A DNA stretch of 35,705 nucleotides from positions 1 through 35,705 of the forward strand of contig NZ_BANE01000113.1 of the NCBI RefSeq assembly GCF_000964405.1, written 5' to 3'. How positions within the stretch are numbered: position 1 is the stretch's first letter; the number at the start of each line of letters is the position of its first letter. The notes beneath the pieces were generated by a model. It was not told the origin of the DNA and did no database searches. It was given only the letters and a program-made list of their open reading frames with translations. Shown in pieces: positions 6,812 through 14,344 of the stretch. The translations under genes were made by a program, and so were the position numbers. Origin of the DNA: Novacetimonas hansenii JCM 7643. Its GTDB lineage: Bacteria; Pseudomonadota; Alphaproteobacteria; Acetobacterales; Acetobacteraceae.

Positions 6812-7308
6812 TGGATATGATTGAATTTTTGAAACTGCCTGTCATTATGGATCAGCTATTCACATTTGAAATAAAAGATGAAAAGCTAATCGTATTTTAC
6901 AAAGGAAAGGAATTAACAGAACGTTGTTACTTTGCCGCCAACAAAAAAAACCATTATAAAATCACCATTTCTGGAACAAGATCAGAAGAACTCAAGCACT
7001 TGAATGGTTTACTGTTTAGTTACTATCCATCTGAAAACAGAATAGATTTTAATCATGCCGCTTTTCAATGGTGCGAAGATAAGGACATAGCAATATGTGA
7101 TGCCGAAAGACATTACATTAGATTGTTAGAAGATAAAGAAATAGAAGAGCCATATTGGATTGTATATTGGCTTACAACTCATGAACCTATTATAAGTTAT
7201 AAACCAGATGGAACAGTTATTGAAAAACTTTCAGAATACATAACTGATATAAAAAACATGGATGAAGAAACAGCGTTCTACTTAAAACTTAAAGGTTTAA
7301 TGCCTTAA
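6811..7308 (+). CDS. FYLKLK-tail family small protein
   Basis: 165 residues, starting MDMIEFLKLPVIMDQ. Like its neighbour it has K-P-D-G-T-V-I about 35 residues before the end, and it closes with M-D-E-E-T-A-F-Y-L-K-L-K-G-L-M-P. The middle mixes predicted strands with Trp- and Tyr-rich stretches (EEPYWIVYWLTTHEP). It is coupled to the gene before it. A 53-base gap with its own GTTAAATA element follows. Function unknown. Confidence 0.75.
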   Translation: MDMIEFLKLPVIMDQLFTFEIKDEKLIVFYKGKELTERCYFAANKKNHYKITISGTRSEELKHLNGLLFSYYPSENRIDFNHAAFQWCEDKDIAICDAERHYIRLLEDKEIEEPYWIVYWLTTHEPIISYKPDGTVIEKLSEYITDIKNMDEETAFYLKLKGLMP

Positions 7309-7330
7309 ATGATAGCTTTACATGCTTCAT

Positions 7331-7338
7331 GTTAAATA
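7331..7338 (+). promoter_or_regulatory. Promoter-like GTTAAATA element
   Basis: Plus-strand GTTAAATA in the short gap before the ATG at 7362, 24 bases upstream of it. Confidence 0.45.
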
Positions 7339-7361
7339 ATTAAAACATGAGGTAATTTACT

Positions 7362-7754
7362 ATGTCACTTAAAGAAAAGCTATTACAAGCCATTAAACTT
7401 AAAAACTATAATTATGAAGTATTAAAAGATACCATTTTTGTTAATGGCACTGTTCATGATGCCAGTTACATTCCAGATGGCGATACAACCTTTATCCTGA
7501 TAAGAGAGCCATCAACAGAATGGTATGTAACTTATCATAACAACATAACAAGACTTGGTTTGTGGTTCATATCCATGAATGAAAACATAAAGCTACATCC
7601 ATATGAACCTATATTCACATACCAAAAAGATGATCTGAAAATAGAATATTTTGAAAATGGCAATGTAATTAGCTGTTCATATGATGACATTTTACCAGAA
7701 AACATAAACGATATAACAGATGAACATGAATTTTACATAAAACTAAAAGATTAA
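7362..7754 (+). CDS. FYIKLK-tail family small protein
   Basis: 130 residues. It starts MSLKEKLLQAIKL. Near the end it has F-E-N-G-N-V-I, then P-E-N-I-N-D-I-T-D-E-H-E-F-Y-I-K-L-K-D, so the motif is kept although no gene follows that would need a ribosome binding site there. The ATG has GAGG 10 bases upstream. It is the last gene of the rightward cluster, closed by a bidirectional terminator shared with TerL. Function unknown. Confidence 0.75.
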   Translation: MSLKEKLLQAIKLKNYNYEVLKDTIFVNGTVHDASYIPDGDTTFILIREPSTEWYVTYHNNITRLGLWFISMNENIKLHPYEPIFTYQKDDLKIEYFENGNVISCSYDDILPENINDITDEHEFYIKLKD

Positions 7755-7781
7755 AAAAGGAAGCTTAATGCTTCCTTTTTT
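7753..7781. terminator. Bidirectional terminator between the rightward cluster and TerL
   Basis: A 12-bp stem (7753-7764 with 7770-7781), 5-base loop, flanked by A and T runs. It lies between two convergent genes and overlaps both gene ends. Confidence 0.85.
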
Positions 7782-9456
7782 AATCAACCTGCCATGAAGA
7801 AACACAAGACCCTTCATATTGATCTGGTATCAACTTATACAAAGCCATTATGGTGGCAATAACACCATCAATTAAACGTGGTGATGAAGTGTAATCTTTA
7901 CTGACATATATGTTTTCACGGGTATCTGTTTTTATATGACAGTTACCGCAATTCCATTCAAAGATGGGATTTTCATAACGTATGTTTCCAGTCAAAATCA
8001 TGGATTGCAATGCTTTGGCAGGCTTGGACAATTTCCATGCTTGCGGGCAATTCCTGATAGGCCAGCCAGCATTATACAATGGTATGGCAACACCTTCTTG
8101 CAACGCTGGATCGGCTGCTATGATCTGCACATCATATGTCATGCATAAGTCTTCTATGAACTTACGCACATATTCAGGATCAATCACGGGACCGGGAATG
8201 GAATGAATCCAGCCATTGTCCAGCCAGTCCTTATACAACGGATTTTTCAAGCGTGCGTTAATGGTATCTTCTGGCAAAAAATAATGTGGAAATAGATATA
8301 ACTTATCATCTTTGTAAAAGCACTGAACAACAGATGCCATATCAGAAACACGCGCCATATCTAAACCTATATAACAAGGTTCATTAACAAATTCTTTAAT
8401 ATCTAAAACAGTTTTACATTTGCGTAACTTATCAAGATCAAGCCATGAATCGCCATTGGCAACCCATTGATTTAAATGAAGCGTTAAGTATGCATTCCTT
8501 TCTGATGGAACAACTTCCGCTTTACTCATGGATGACATCAACAGGCCATGATCATTCATGTCATCCCAACAGGGATTTGCTTTCTTTAGCGTTTCCACGC
8601 AATACATGTTATCAGTTGCGTCAGCTTTCCATATACAACCGAAAAAAGTATCATCTATAACTTCACCTTTTAGAACTTTTGAACAATACATACTTTTTTC
8701 ATAACCAACAGTTCCCATATCAAAACCGGCAGTTGTAATTGCAATGACTAATGTTGAAGGTCTTTTACCAGCGCCAGATATTAACTTGTCCCATATGTGG
8801 CTATTTTTCATTTCATGAAGTTCATCAATAACAACTGTTGAAATGTTTAAACCATCAAGCCTTGTTGGATCAGCACACAAAGGGCGAAAAACACCACGAT
8901 TTGTAAAACCATTTAATTTCTTCTTTAGTTCAATATCATGTGTTCTTACATGTAAACCAAGAAACTTCTTAATGAACTTATTTGGTTCATTTTCACACAT
9001 GTCACGCGCCTTATCAAAAATGATACGCGCCTGTTTCTGTGACGTGGCACAACAATAAACCTGTGGCCCTTTCATCTTATCCAGTGACAACGCATACAAA
9101 CAGAAAACCGAATTCATGAACGATTTACCGTTGCCTCTGGGCACTTCAATGTGCGCCACACGAAAACGCCTGTTGTTGGTTCCCTTTTCTTTCCAGCCAA
9201 GGATTTGACCAAAAACCCATGCTTGCCACGGCATTAGTATGAAAGGTTCACCCGCTTTGGTACCTTCCAGATGGCGGAAATGTGCGGCAAACTTTATGAA
9301 ACGTAAGCCGTCCGTGGGATCAAAGTAATATGGATAGTCTTCTGATTCTGATGCTTTAAGGTCATTAATGGACCTTAAACAAGCTGCTTTAGTTTCTTTT
9401 GAAACATCTATTTTTTCTGCTACTACATCATAAGCGTATTTGTATAATACATCCAT
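7780..9456 (-). CDS. terL: Terminase large subunit
   Basis: 558 residues, Terminase_1 / HK97-type large terminase, the motor and nuclease that packages DNA into the procapsid. The ATPase half has a Walker A-like V-P-R-G-N-G-K-S (residues 105-112), Walker B V-V-I-D-E-L-H-E (208-215) and a coupling-type ITTAG (240-244). The nuclease half has the expected acidic residues: D366 in G-L-D-M-A, D449 in A-A-D-P and D530 in L-I-D-G. Length is normal. The ATG at 9456 follows the TerS stop by two bases with GGAG in place. It is the distal gene of the leftward terminase pair and converges on the rightward small-protein cluster. Confidence 0.95.
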   Translation of the reverse strand: MDVLYKYAYDVVAEKIDVSKETKAACLRSINDLKASESEDYPYYFDPTDGLRFIKFAAHFRHLEGTKAGEPFILMPWQAWVFGQILGWKEKGTNNRRFRVAHIEVPRGNGKSFMNSVFCLYALSLDKMKGPQVYCCATSQKQARIIFDKARDMCENEPNKFIKKFLGLHVRTHDIELKKKLNGFTNRGVFRPLCADPTRLDGLNISTVVIDELHEMKNSHIWDKLISGAGKRPSTLVIAITTAGFDMGTVGYEKSMYCSKVLKGEVIDDTFFGCIWKADATDNMYCVETLKKANPCWDDMNDHGLLMSSMSKAEVVPSERNAYLTLHLNQWVANGDSWLDLDKLRKCKTVLDIKEFVNEPCYIGLDMARVSDMASVVQCFYKDDKLYLFPHYFLPEDTINARLKNPLYKDWLDNGWIHSIPGPVIDPEYVRKFIEDLCMTYDVQIIAADPALQEGVAIPLYNAGWPIRNCPQAWKLSKPAKALQSMILTGNIRYENPIFEWNCGNCHIKTDTRENIYVSKDYTSSPRLIDGVIATIMALYKLIPDQYEGSCVSSWQVD

Positions 9457-9458
9457 TA

Positions 9459-9764
9459 TTACTCCAAGTCTGAAAATTCACTTAAATCTGTATCTTCTTC
9501 TTGTTCTTTTTCTAACAAGCGTTCATCACGAGAAGTTAAACCAAACCTTGAATAGAAAGTAAGAAGCTGCTTTTGAACTTCACGCAATTGTCCAACTGCT
9601 GGATTTGGTTTGATTAAGTCACCGGCCCTGTACGTGAATCCTTGTTCGTCCACTAACGCCTGTAATGCGTCTCGATCAGTTAACAAACGTGCAAACTGTT
9701 TTATGGCAAATTCATATTGTGGCTTGTCATCAACCATTGTTTTTATTTTTTGTTCATAGTTCAT
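9459..9764 (-). CDS. terS: Terminase small subunit, P27 family
   Basis: 101 residues. The segment F-T-Y-R-A-G-D-L-I-K-P-N-P-A-V-x-Q-L-R-E and the following L-L-x-F-x-S-R-F-G-L-T are typical of P27-family small terminases, which recognise the packaging site and load TerL. The C-terminus is acidic. The ATG has AGGAG 7 bases upstream. It lies directly upstream of TerL. The 129-base gap upstream of it is the natural place to look for a cos or pac site. Confidence 0.9.
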   Translation of the reverse strand: MNYEQKIKTMVDDKPQYEFAIKQFARLLTDRDALQALVDEQGFTYRAGDLIKPNPAVGQLREVQKQLLTFYSRFGLTSRDERLLEKEQEEDTDLSEFSDLE

Positions 9765-9831
9765 TTGTCACTCCTAAAAATTATTTTATTTCTTGTCTTG
9801 TAAAAGAAAAAGGGGGTTGTGCGATTGCAAG

Positions 9832-9877
9832 AAAGGCATAAAAACTTTTTACCCCGGGGGGTGTTCTTATGCCTTTT
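9832..9877. terminator. Bidirectional hairpin between gp43N and TerS, with GC core
   Basis: AAAGGCATAA (9832-9841) pairs with TTATGCCTTT (9868-9877), followed by a T-run in the rightward sense and a shorter one leftward. The loop contains a short G/C block (9851-9862, ACCCC then GGGGGGT) that stands out in this AT-rich stretch. It ends transcription after the baseplate gene at 9894. The G/C block just upstream of terS could also be part of a cos site. Confidence 0.65.
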
Positions 9878-9893
9878 TCTGCTGCTTTTGCCG

Positions 9894-10574
9894 TTATAAG
9901 GCCGCTAAAGCACCAACAACTGACGAATGGTTGCTTATCACTGATGGCACAACACCTGCCGTTGATTGGTTCACGCTAATCATGTTCAAGATCGCTGTGG
10001 ACTGGCCGCCATACTGGTAGAACCTACCAAGTGTCTGTCCCATTGGTGCCAGTGCTGAATCAATGCCGCCAACGTTTCGCATAATGGCTTCACCACCACT
10101 AACCAATGACATAGCATTAGTTCCCAAACCGCTGATGTTCATACTTGTTAGATAGTTTGAAGCACGGTTAGTTATTGACTGTAATATTGAACCATTATCA
10201 GTTGTCAATGTATATTGGTCATTATTACAAACAACAAAAGTTAGTGTTATGTTGATTATTCCTAATTGGTTTGCATCTTCTCTTGTTGTTACATTTGAAC
10301 ACCAACAGGAAACTAAACCCAATGAAGGATGTAATAATTGACCAATGCCAACTGACTGTATTTGTTGCATAAACATGTTTTTGTCCAAATACAAACCATA
10401 ACTATTATCTAAAAATCCTTCCAGTTCATATACGCTTGTGCCATTACCCATTATTTCAATATAAGGGCCATTCCCTTTTACTATTTCATGTTGAACTGCT
10501 TGTTTATTATAACCTGTTTCTAAACATGATCTTGTATAGAACTGTATTCCTGCAAATGATGTTGGGATAGCCAT
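9894..10574 (-). CDS. DNA-circularisation N-terminal domain protein (N half of a split Mu gp43-like protein)
   Basis: 226 residues. The first about 115 (S-F-A-G-I-Q-F, then Y-E-L-E-G-F-L, L-L-H-P-S-L-G, I-T-L-T-F-V) match the layout of the DNA_circ_N domain that begins Mu gp43/gpN-like tail-hub proteins. In Mu-like phages this domain is fused to a C-terminal region. Here the matching C-terminal region is a separate gene at 13488-14021, about 3 kb away. The last 110 residues are Ser-, Ala- and Gly-rich. Its start overlaps the gp46 stop as TAATG. Role: baseplate hub or distal tail. Confidence 0.75.
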   Translation of the reverse strand: MAIPTSFAGIQFYTRSCLETGYNKQAVQHEIVKGNGPYIEIMGNGTSVYELEGFLDNSYGLYLDKNMFMQQIQSVGIGQLLHPSLGLVSCWCSNVTTREDANQLGIINITLTFVVCNNDQYTLTTDNGSILQSITNRASNYLTSMNISGLGTNAMSLVSGGEAIMRNVGGIDSALAPMGQTLGRFYQYGGQSTAILNMISVNQSTAGVVPSVISNHSSVVGALAAL

Positions 10575-10972
10575 TAGTTAGTACCCCATTCATATTGATA
10601 ATCTTCTTTTTCTGAATTGTTTTTTGTAATTGTTATCATAATGGTTAGTCTTCCACTATCATATGTTGATGACACATCTATATCTTTACATACTTCGTTA
10701 GTTATTAAGTACTGCAAAGATTCTTTTACAAATGAATTTGCTTTAGATTCGTATGTGCCATTTTCATAAGACATTTCTTTTAGTTCCCATAATCTGGAAC
10801 CAAAGGACGGATCAAGGCACCAGCCTTTTTTGTCTGCGCCAGTCCATGTGTCTTCTGCTATGCGGTCAGTTCCCAGTGCCACTAATATTTCTGTTTCTAA
10901 GTTTAGTTGTCCATCATTGGACATAAACCAATCACAATATTGATAGTCGTTGTTGTAAGTAAGTGTAATCAT
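10574..10972 (-). CDS. Mu gp46-like baseplate protein
   Basis: 132 residues. It shows the gp46 family pattern: a D-W-F-x-S-N-D-G-Q-L start, A-L-G-T-D-R-I-A-E-D-T-W, a G-W-C-L-D-P block, then G-S-R-L-W-E-L-K. The family is a baseplate wedge component functionally like T4 gp25. It is coupled on both sides: the start overlaps the previous stop as ATGA and the stop overlaps the next ATG as TAATG. In Mu it is followed by gp47; here gp47 is 11 kb away, so the baseplate operon is rearranged. Confidence 0.85.
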   Translation of the reverse strand: MITLTYNNDYQYCDWFMSNDGQLNLETEILVALGTDRIAEDTWTGADKKGWCLDPSFGSRLWELKEMSYENGTYESKANSFVKESLQYLITNEVCKDIDVSSTYDSGRLTIMITITKNNSEKEDYQYEWGTN

Positions 10973-11229
10973 AATTCCTCGTAACTAAAATCTGTTGTGT
11001 TGAAATGCTCGTTTAACTTCTTGCATTGGTTTTTCGCTTTGCTTTCAGTCATTACTTTTGGCAAATAACTGTTGTTGTTAAATGAATGTGCCATTTCTTT
11101 CTTTATTGAACATGGCTTGCTTTTATACTTCAAGTAATAGGCTTTTGGCTTTTCTGATTCCAACACTTTAATGTTTGTATAGTTCTTATCGTATTTTTCA
11201 TTTACAACAGTCTGTTCTTGACGGGACAT
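10969..11229 (-). CDS. Small basic protein in the baseplate operon
   Basis: 86 residues, Lys-rich, with two cysteines far apart, no hydrophobic segment and no recognised family. It is tightly coupled: TAATG overlap upstream and ATGA overlap with gp46 downstream. Co-transcription with baseplate genes suggests a virion or assembly role, but it could be a small insertion carried in the operon. Confidence 0.7.
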   Translation of the reverse strand: MSRQEQTVVNEKYDKNYTNIKVLESEKPKAYYLKYKSKPCSIKKEMAHSFNNNSYLPKVMTESKAKNQCKKLNEHFNTTDFSYEEL

Positions 11230-11417
11230 TATTTTGTCCCGTCAGTTTGAACAGCATTATGTACAGATGCCGCAAGTGCATTAAGTGATGCCCATTGGTC
11301 GGCTGTTGGTGCTGTGCCTGATTTGTAGATTGAAATTAGGTTTTCAATGATAGTGATTAAAGTTGGTATGTCTGATATTGCGGCTTCCAATAATGGTATT
11401 ATTTCTGCTACGTTCAT
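11229..11417 (-). CDS. Small hydrophobic/helical phage protein
   Basis: 62 residues: a hydrophobic first half (IIPLLEAAISDIPTLITII) and an Ala-rich end with T-A-D-Q-W-A-S-L-N-A-L. Similar short helical proteins sit beside lipoproteins and lysis genes in alphaproteobacterial prophages; their function is unknown to me. It starts 4 bases after the lipoprotein stop and is coupled to the next gene by TAATG. It could be membrane-associated. Confidence 0.7.
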   Translation of the reverse strand: MNVAEIIPLLEAAISDIPTLITIIENLISIYKSGTAPTADQWASLNALAASVHNAVQTDGTK

Positions 11418-11421
11418 ATTT

Positions 11422-11769
11422 TTATTCTCCTGTATAAATGCCTTTTTCAGTTAGAAAGTCTTTTAATGTTTCAACTGCTTGTGTAACCGACAATTCTTCT
11501 GTTGCTGTAATTGCTTGTCCTGCTTGTGCTTTTGTTGACAAAGCTGTTATGTCTGTATATGCTGTTTGTTCATATTGTTTAATAAGTGCTATGATATTGG
11601 CATCAGGTATAATACCTAACTTGCCTGTTTCATATTGATCAGCGGCTTTCGCTAATAATACGTAAGTTGCTTCTGCTGTATAAACGCCTTTTTCAGCGTT
11701 CTTTTCTGAACAAGCATTTAATAAAAATAATGGTGAACATAATGCACATGCTAAAATAAGTTTTTTCAT
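11422..11769 (-). CDS. Small lipoprotein
   Basis: 115 residues with a clear type II signal: M-K-K, a hydrophobic core, and a lipobox L-N-A-C with Cys20. The mature part is mainly helical (Ala-, Glu- and Thr-rich). Secreted and lipidated, it should sit in the outer or inner membrane facing the periplasm. In a phage, candidates are an outer-membrane spanin subunit or a surface-exclusion lipoprotein; its size fits both. It has its own AGTAAATA element 25 bases upstream and AAGGAG before the ATG, and lies inside the baseplate block rather than next to holin and endolysin. Confidence 0.8.
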   Translation of the reverse strand: MKKLILACALCSPLFLLNACSEKNAEKGVYTAEATYVLLAKAADQYETGKLGIIPDANIIALIKQYEQTAYTDITALSTKAQAGQAITATEELSVTQAVETLKDFLTEKGIYTGE

Positions 11770-11793
11770 ATTTTCTCCTTGGCTGTTATTCCT

Positions 11794-11801
11794 TATTTAC
11801 T
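11794..11801 (-). promoter_or_regulatory. Late-type promoter element AGTAAATA (lipoprotein)
   Basis: Minus-strand AGTAAATA, 25 bases before the lipoprotein ATG. It overlaps the stop codon of the upstream gp45-like gene. Confidence 0.55.
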
Positions 11802-12369
11802 ATTGTGGCGCACCAGTTTCACCCGGTGCTGCTGTCACTGAATGGATATGGCTTGAAAGTGAAATGTTATTGCCGGTTACATCACCAGTGGCGGTGATAC
11901 TATCACTGACTTTCAATGCACCAGTTATTGACACATTTGCATCAATGCTTATGCCATCTTTGTTTATGGTGAAAATGGTATTATCACCTAACTTTATTTC
12001 ATATTCATTTTGTGCTGTTATGATAATGCCATTTACTGACAAATATAATGATTGCTTATTGGCATCATATATTTGCGTTTCACCTTGTGACATTTTTTGT
12101 GGATGGGTGTTCACATCATGCGTGGCAATGACAAACTTATTGTTGCCTGCGCCATAACCTGACAATGTAATTATTTGCGATCCAACTGGCGGTGTTGAAG
12201 TAACGCCCCATGTTCCATACATGGGCACATTATTATGAACTTCATAACCATTGAACTGTGACACTTGTACGGTATGTATGGTGCCATTGGTTACTATTTT
12301 GTTTGAAATGGTACCAGTTTTAACTAAATGTGTTACCCTATTGTTTAATTCTTGTATGCTTCTCTCCAT
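11800..12369 (-). CDS. Mu gp45-like baseplate spike/assembly protein (gpV type)
   Basis: 189 residues when started at the ATG at 12369, which has AAGGGG 8 bases upstream; the longer open frame upstream is noise within gp44. The N-terminal helix and OB-like region (S-I-Q-E-L-N-N-R-V, then V-x-V-S-Q-F-N-G-Y-E-V) are followed by a repetitive beta region (ISIDANVSITGALKV) ending H-I-H-S-V-T-A-A-P-G-E-T-G. The HxH-type end is typical of the iron-binding trimeric spike tip of Mu gp45 and P2 gpV. It starts 11 bases after gp44. Role: central spike of the contractile tail. Confidence 0.85.
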   Translation of the reverse strand: MERSIQELNNRVTHLVKTGTISNKIVTNGTIHTVQVSQFNGYEVHNNVPMYGTWGVTSTPPVGSQIITLSGYGAGNNKFVIATHDVNTHPQKMSQGETQIYDANKQSLYLSVNGIIITAQNEYEIKLGDNTIFTINKDGISIDANVSITGALKVSDSITATGDVTGNNISLSSHIHSVTAAPGETGAPQ

Positions 12370-12379
12370 ATAAATCCCC

Positions 12380-13495
12380 TTATGCTGATGGCAAGTTTTG
12401 AAGTGACGGGTCACTTTGGTAGAGAGTGGCGGGTTCAAAGGTAAATGCCAATGCAGGATAAAATGTAATTTCAGTAGTTGATCCACCACCATTACTATAT
12501 GAATATGTAACGTCACATGTAACCATAGCTTCATTAACACCAATCATTGGCAAGTTAATGTTCACCATTTGGTTGACGTCCCATAATGTATTGGAAGCGT
12601 CGGTAAATCCCACAAGTTCAACCGTAACGGAACGAGAACGGCCATAAGCACGGTTTGCTTGCCATTGTGCGTACCTTTGCGCCAAAGACCCATCTTCGTC
12701 ACTGGTGCTGTTGATCGTTATCTTGGTGCGGCCTTCACCATTGAATATGGTTGCCTGTGGATCGCTGCTGGTGGCTGCTGGTGGCAATCCAGTCTGTGAC
12801 AACGTAGTGTATGGTTGCCATAGCACCTTATATTGTGCGTATCGCTGTGTGATGTCTTCTGAAAAACCATAGCTTCTTAAAGGTGAAGTTTCATTTATGG
12901 TTGTTGTAGCAGTTTTAGCAACATCATTAATTACCAAAGCGCCATATCCATTATCATACAATAACTTCCCTTGGTATCTGGCGTATCTATCAAGAATGGA
13001 CCATCCTGTATCACCAATGTTATAAGGAACAGAATTCCATGCCATCTTATCATTTGTAGTTGACAAATTATAAACACCAACATTTCCACAAGTTTTACAA
13101 ACTTGTAAGCATAGGTCTTCCAATGTTTGAATGTTGTTAATGGAAGTTCCGGCATATTCCGGCATATCATCAACCAGTTTCTTTAGCTTTGAACGACCAC
13201 TAATTGACAATGAATGTGTATTGTTTCCATTAACAATTATACTTCTCATTTCAATCATACCTGAAAATATTTGTTTCTTTTGCAAGTATATTTCTACAGG
13301 TTCATTCATGGTAACTACAGGTAAAGTATCTCCATAACACAATAATTCCATTGTAAATGTAGATGGAACATTTTCCATTGACCTTGTAAATCTAAAAGAA
13401 ATGAAGTTACTATATAGAATACTGTTTATTCTTACATATAAATCATTAGTTGGTGGCCTATATGGTGCCTTTGCTGTTACTGTAATATCAGACAT
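12380..13495 (-). CDS. Mu gp44-like baseplate hub protein (gpP type)
   Basis: 371 residues from the ATG at 13495, which overlaps the stop of the upstream gene (ATGTCTGA); a GTG three codons upstream is the alternative. It has the features of the gp44/gpD hub family: an early S-M-E-N-V-P-S-T-F segment, G-M-I-E-M-R, S-I-S-G-R-S, a middle D-x-G-W-S-I-L-D-R-Y-A-R-Y-Q-G, and late A-Q-R-Y-A-Q-W-Q-A-N-R. In Mu-like tails it forms the hub that holds the spike. Order gp43C, gp44, gp45 is the normal Mu order. Confidence 0.88.
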   Translation of the reverse strand: MSDITVTAKAPYRPPTNDLYVRINSILYSNFISFRFTRSMENVPSTFTMELLCYGDTLPVVTMNEPVEIYLQKKQIFSGMIEMRSIIVNGNNTHSLSISGRSKLKKLVDDMPEYAGTSINNIQTLEDLCLQVCKTCGNVGVYNLSTTNDKMAWNSVPYNIGDTGWSILDRYARYQGKLLYDNGYGALVINDVAKTATTTINETSPLRSYGFSEDITQRYAQYKVLWQPYTTLSQTGLPPAATSSDPQATIFNGEGRTKITINSTSDEDGSLAQRYAQWQANRAYGRSRSVTVELVGFTDASNTLWDVNQMVNINLPMIGVNEAMVTCDVTYSYSNGGGSTTEITFYPALAFTFEPATLYQSDPSLQNLPSA

Positions 13496-14021
13496 TTTCA
13501 ACACCTGACAAAACAGTTAAAGACAATGGCATGAACAACGGATGTATTACATTTTCGTTGTTTCTTTGTATTATGTCGTCATCATATGAACCATCGCCAT
13601 ATAGGTTTTGTGAAATTAAAGCCGCCGGTAATGAATTTTTAGTTGTATATGTTATCAGTTCTGGTAAACCAAAACCGTTTTCACTTAATACGGTTTGTAT
13701 GGATGCTTGCAGGTCATTAAAGTAAGTAAATAATTGCCTATCAGTGATGAAATAGCTTTCAGCATCGAAAATATATGAAAGTTCATCTTTTAGGTTTTCT
13801 GCATCTGTTGAAGTAGTGAATATTATTGTTGGTATTATAGAACCAATTAACACAAGTGCATTTTGACGAACATTTGAATATTCATCACTGTTATTAACAA
13901 CAGTTTTTAATGTTGAATTATAACCGTATATTTCAATGATCTTTATAAGTTCATTTACTTTTGTAAGATTGTCGTTAAATGCAGTTATGAATGTTTGTAA
14001 TGTAGTTTGAACATCTGACAT
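13488..14021 (-). CDS. C-terminal half of a split Mu gp43-like protein
   Basis: 177 residues. The last 50 (L-P-A-A-L-I-S, then L-Y-G-D-G, D-I-I-Q-R-N, H-P-L-F-M-P) match the C-terminal signature of gp43/gpN DNA-circularisation proteins. The N-terminal DNA_circ_N domain is missing here and found as a separate gene at 9894-10574. It keeps the position directly upstream of gp44. Its leader is unusual: a perfect 32-bp palindromic terminator, then ACTAAATA, then a hairpin that includes the GGGG ribosome binding site. Confidence 0.75.
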   Translation of the reverse strand: MSDVQTTLQTFITAFNDNLTKVNELIKIIEIYGYNSTLKTVVNNSDEYSNVRQNALVLIGSIIPTIIFTTSTDAENLKDELSYIFDAESYFITDRQLFTYFNDLQASIQTVLSENGFGLPELITYTTKNSLPAALISQNLYGDGSYDDDIIQRNNENVIHPLFMPLSLTVLSGVENV

Positions 14022-14026
14022 ACTAT

Positions 14027-14057
14027 TACCCCTATTATTATAATAGTGGTATTTAGT
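14027..14057 (-). promoter_or_regulatory. ACTAAATA element plus SD-sequestering hairpin (gp43C)
   Basis: ACTAAATA at 14057-14050. Directly following, 14051-14041 pairs with 14037-14027 (10 pairs, one mismatch, loop TAA). The 3' arm holds GGGG, 7 bases before the ATG at 14021. A transcript started at this element would lack most of the 5' arm. Confidence 0.55.
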
Positions 14058-14062
14058 TGCAA

Positions 14063-14094
14063 AAAGGCATGTCTAAAATTTTAGACATGCCTTT
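14063..14094. terminator. Perfect 32-bp palindromic terminator upstream of gp43C
   Basis: 14063-14078 and 14079-14094 are exact reverse complements. On the minus strand a T-run follows, 40 bases before the gp43C start codon. It shields the baseplate operon from upstream leftward transcription. Confidence 0.85.
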
Positions 14095-14165
14095 CATTTA
14101 GGAAGTAATTTACTATAAAAGTAATGGCTATTAACCATCATGTTTATTTAGCTTTGAAACATTCG

Positions 14166-14273
14166 CCTAGAAGCCCTGACGTTGCCCATACAGTGCCGTT
14201 TACGTCAGATTAGGTACTTAGTGTATGGCTTACCCTGTATAGGCCATCATACGGCTTTCTAGGGGCTGTTTTT
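14166..14273 (+). ncRNA. Structured GC-richer island (candidate RNA), relative of 5723-5748
   Basis: No gene. CCTAGAAGCC (14166-14175) can pair with GGCTTTCTAGG (14253-14263), closing a fold of about 100 bases. Inside, CTGACGT (14176-14182) pairs with ACGTCAG (14202-14208). A GGGGCTGTTTTT end resembles a rightward terminator. 14168-14193 matches 5723-5748 at 24 of 26 positions. It could be a small RNA, a leader, or a DNA site for packaging or replication. Confidence 0.35.
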
Positions 14274-14283
14274 GAATAGCAGT

Positions 14284-14344
14284 ATAGAAACTTAAAAACT
14301 TAATTCCGGTAGGTTCATACCTGTTTAGAAATTTAAGTTTCTAT
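14284..14344. repeat. 13-bp inverted repeat in the non-coding stretch 14095-14512
   Basis: 14284-14296 and 14332-14344 are perfect reverse complements (ATAGAAACTTAAA type) around a 35-base spacer. The stretch 14345-14512 downstream is AT-rich, has no gene, and supplies the ribosome binding site for the gene at 14513. Confidence 0.6.

Noticed and set aside
12370-12543. 58-residue N-terminal extension of the gp45-like protein
   Set aside because: It reads as His/Leu-rich noise inside gp44; the ATG at 12369 has a strong ribosome binding site and gives the family length.
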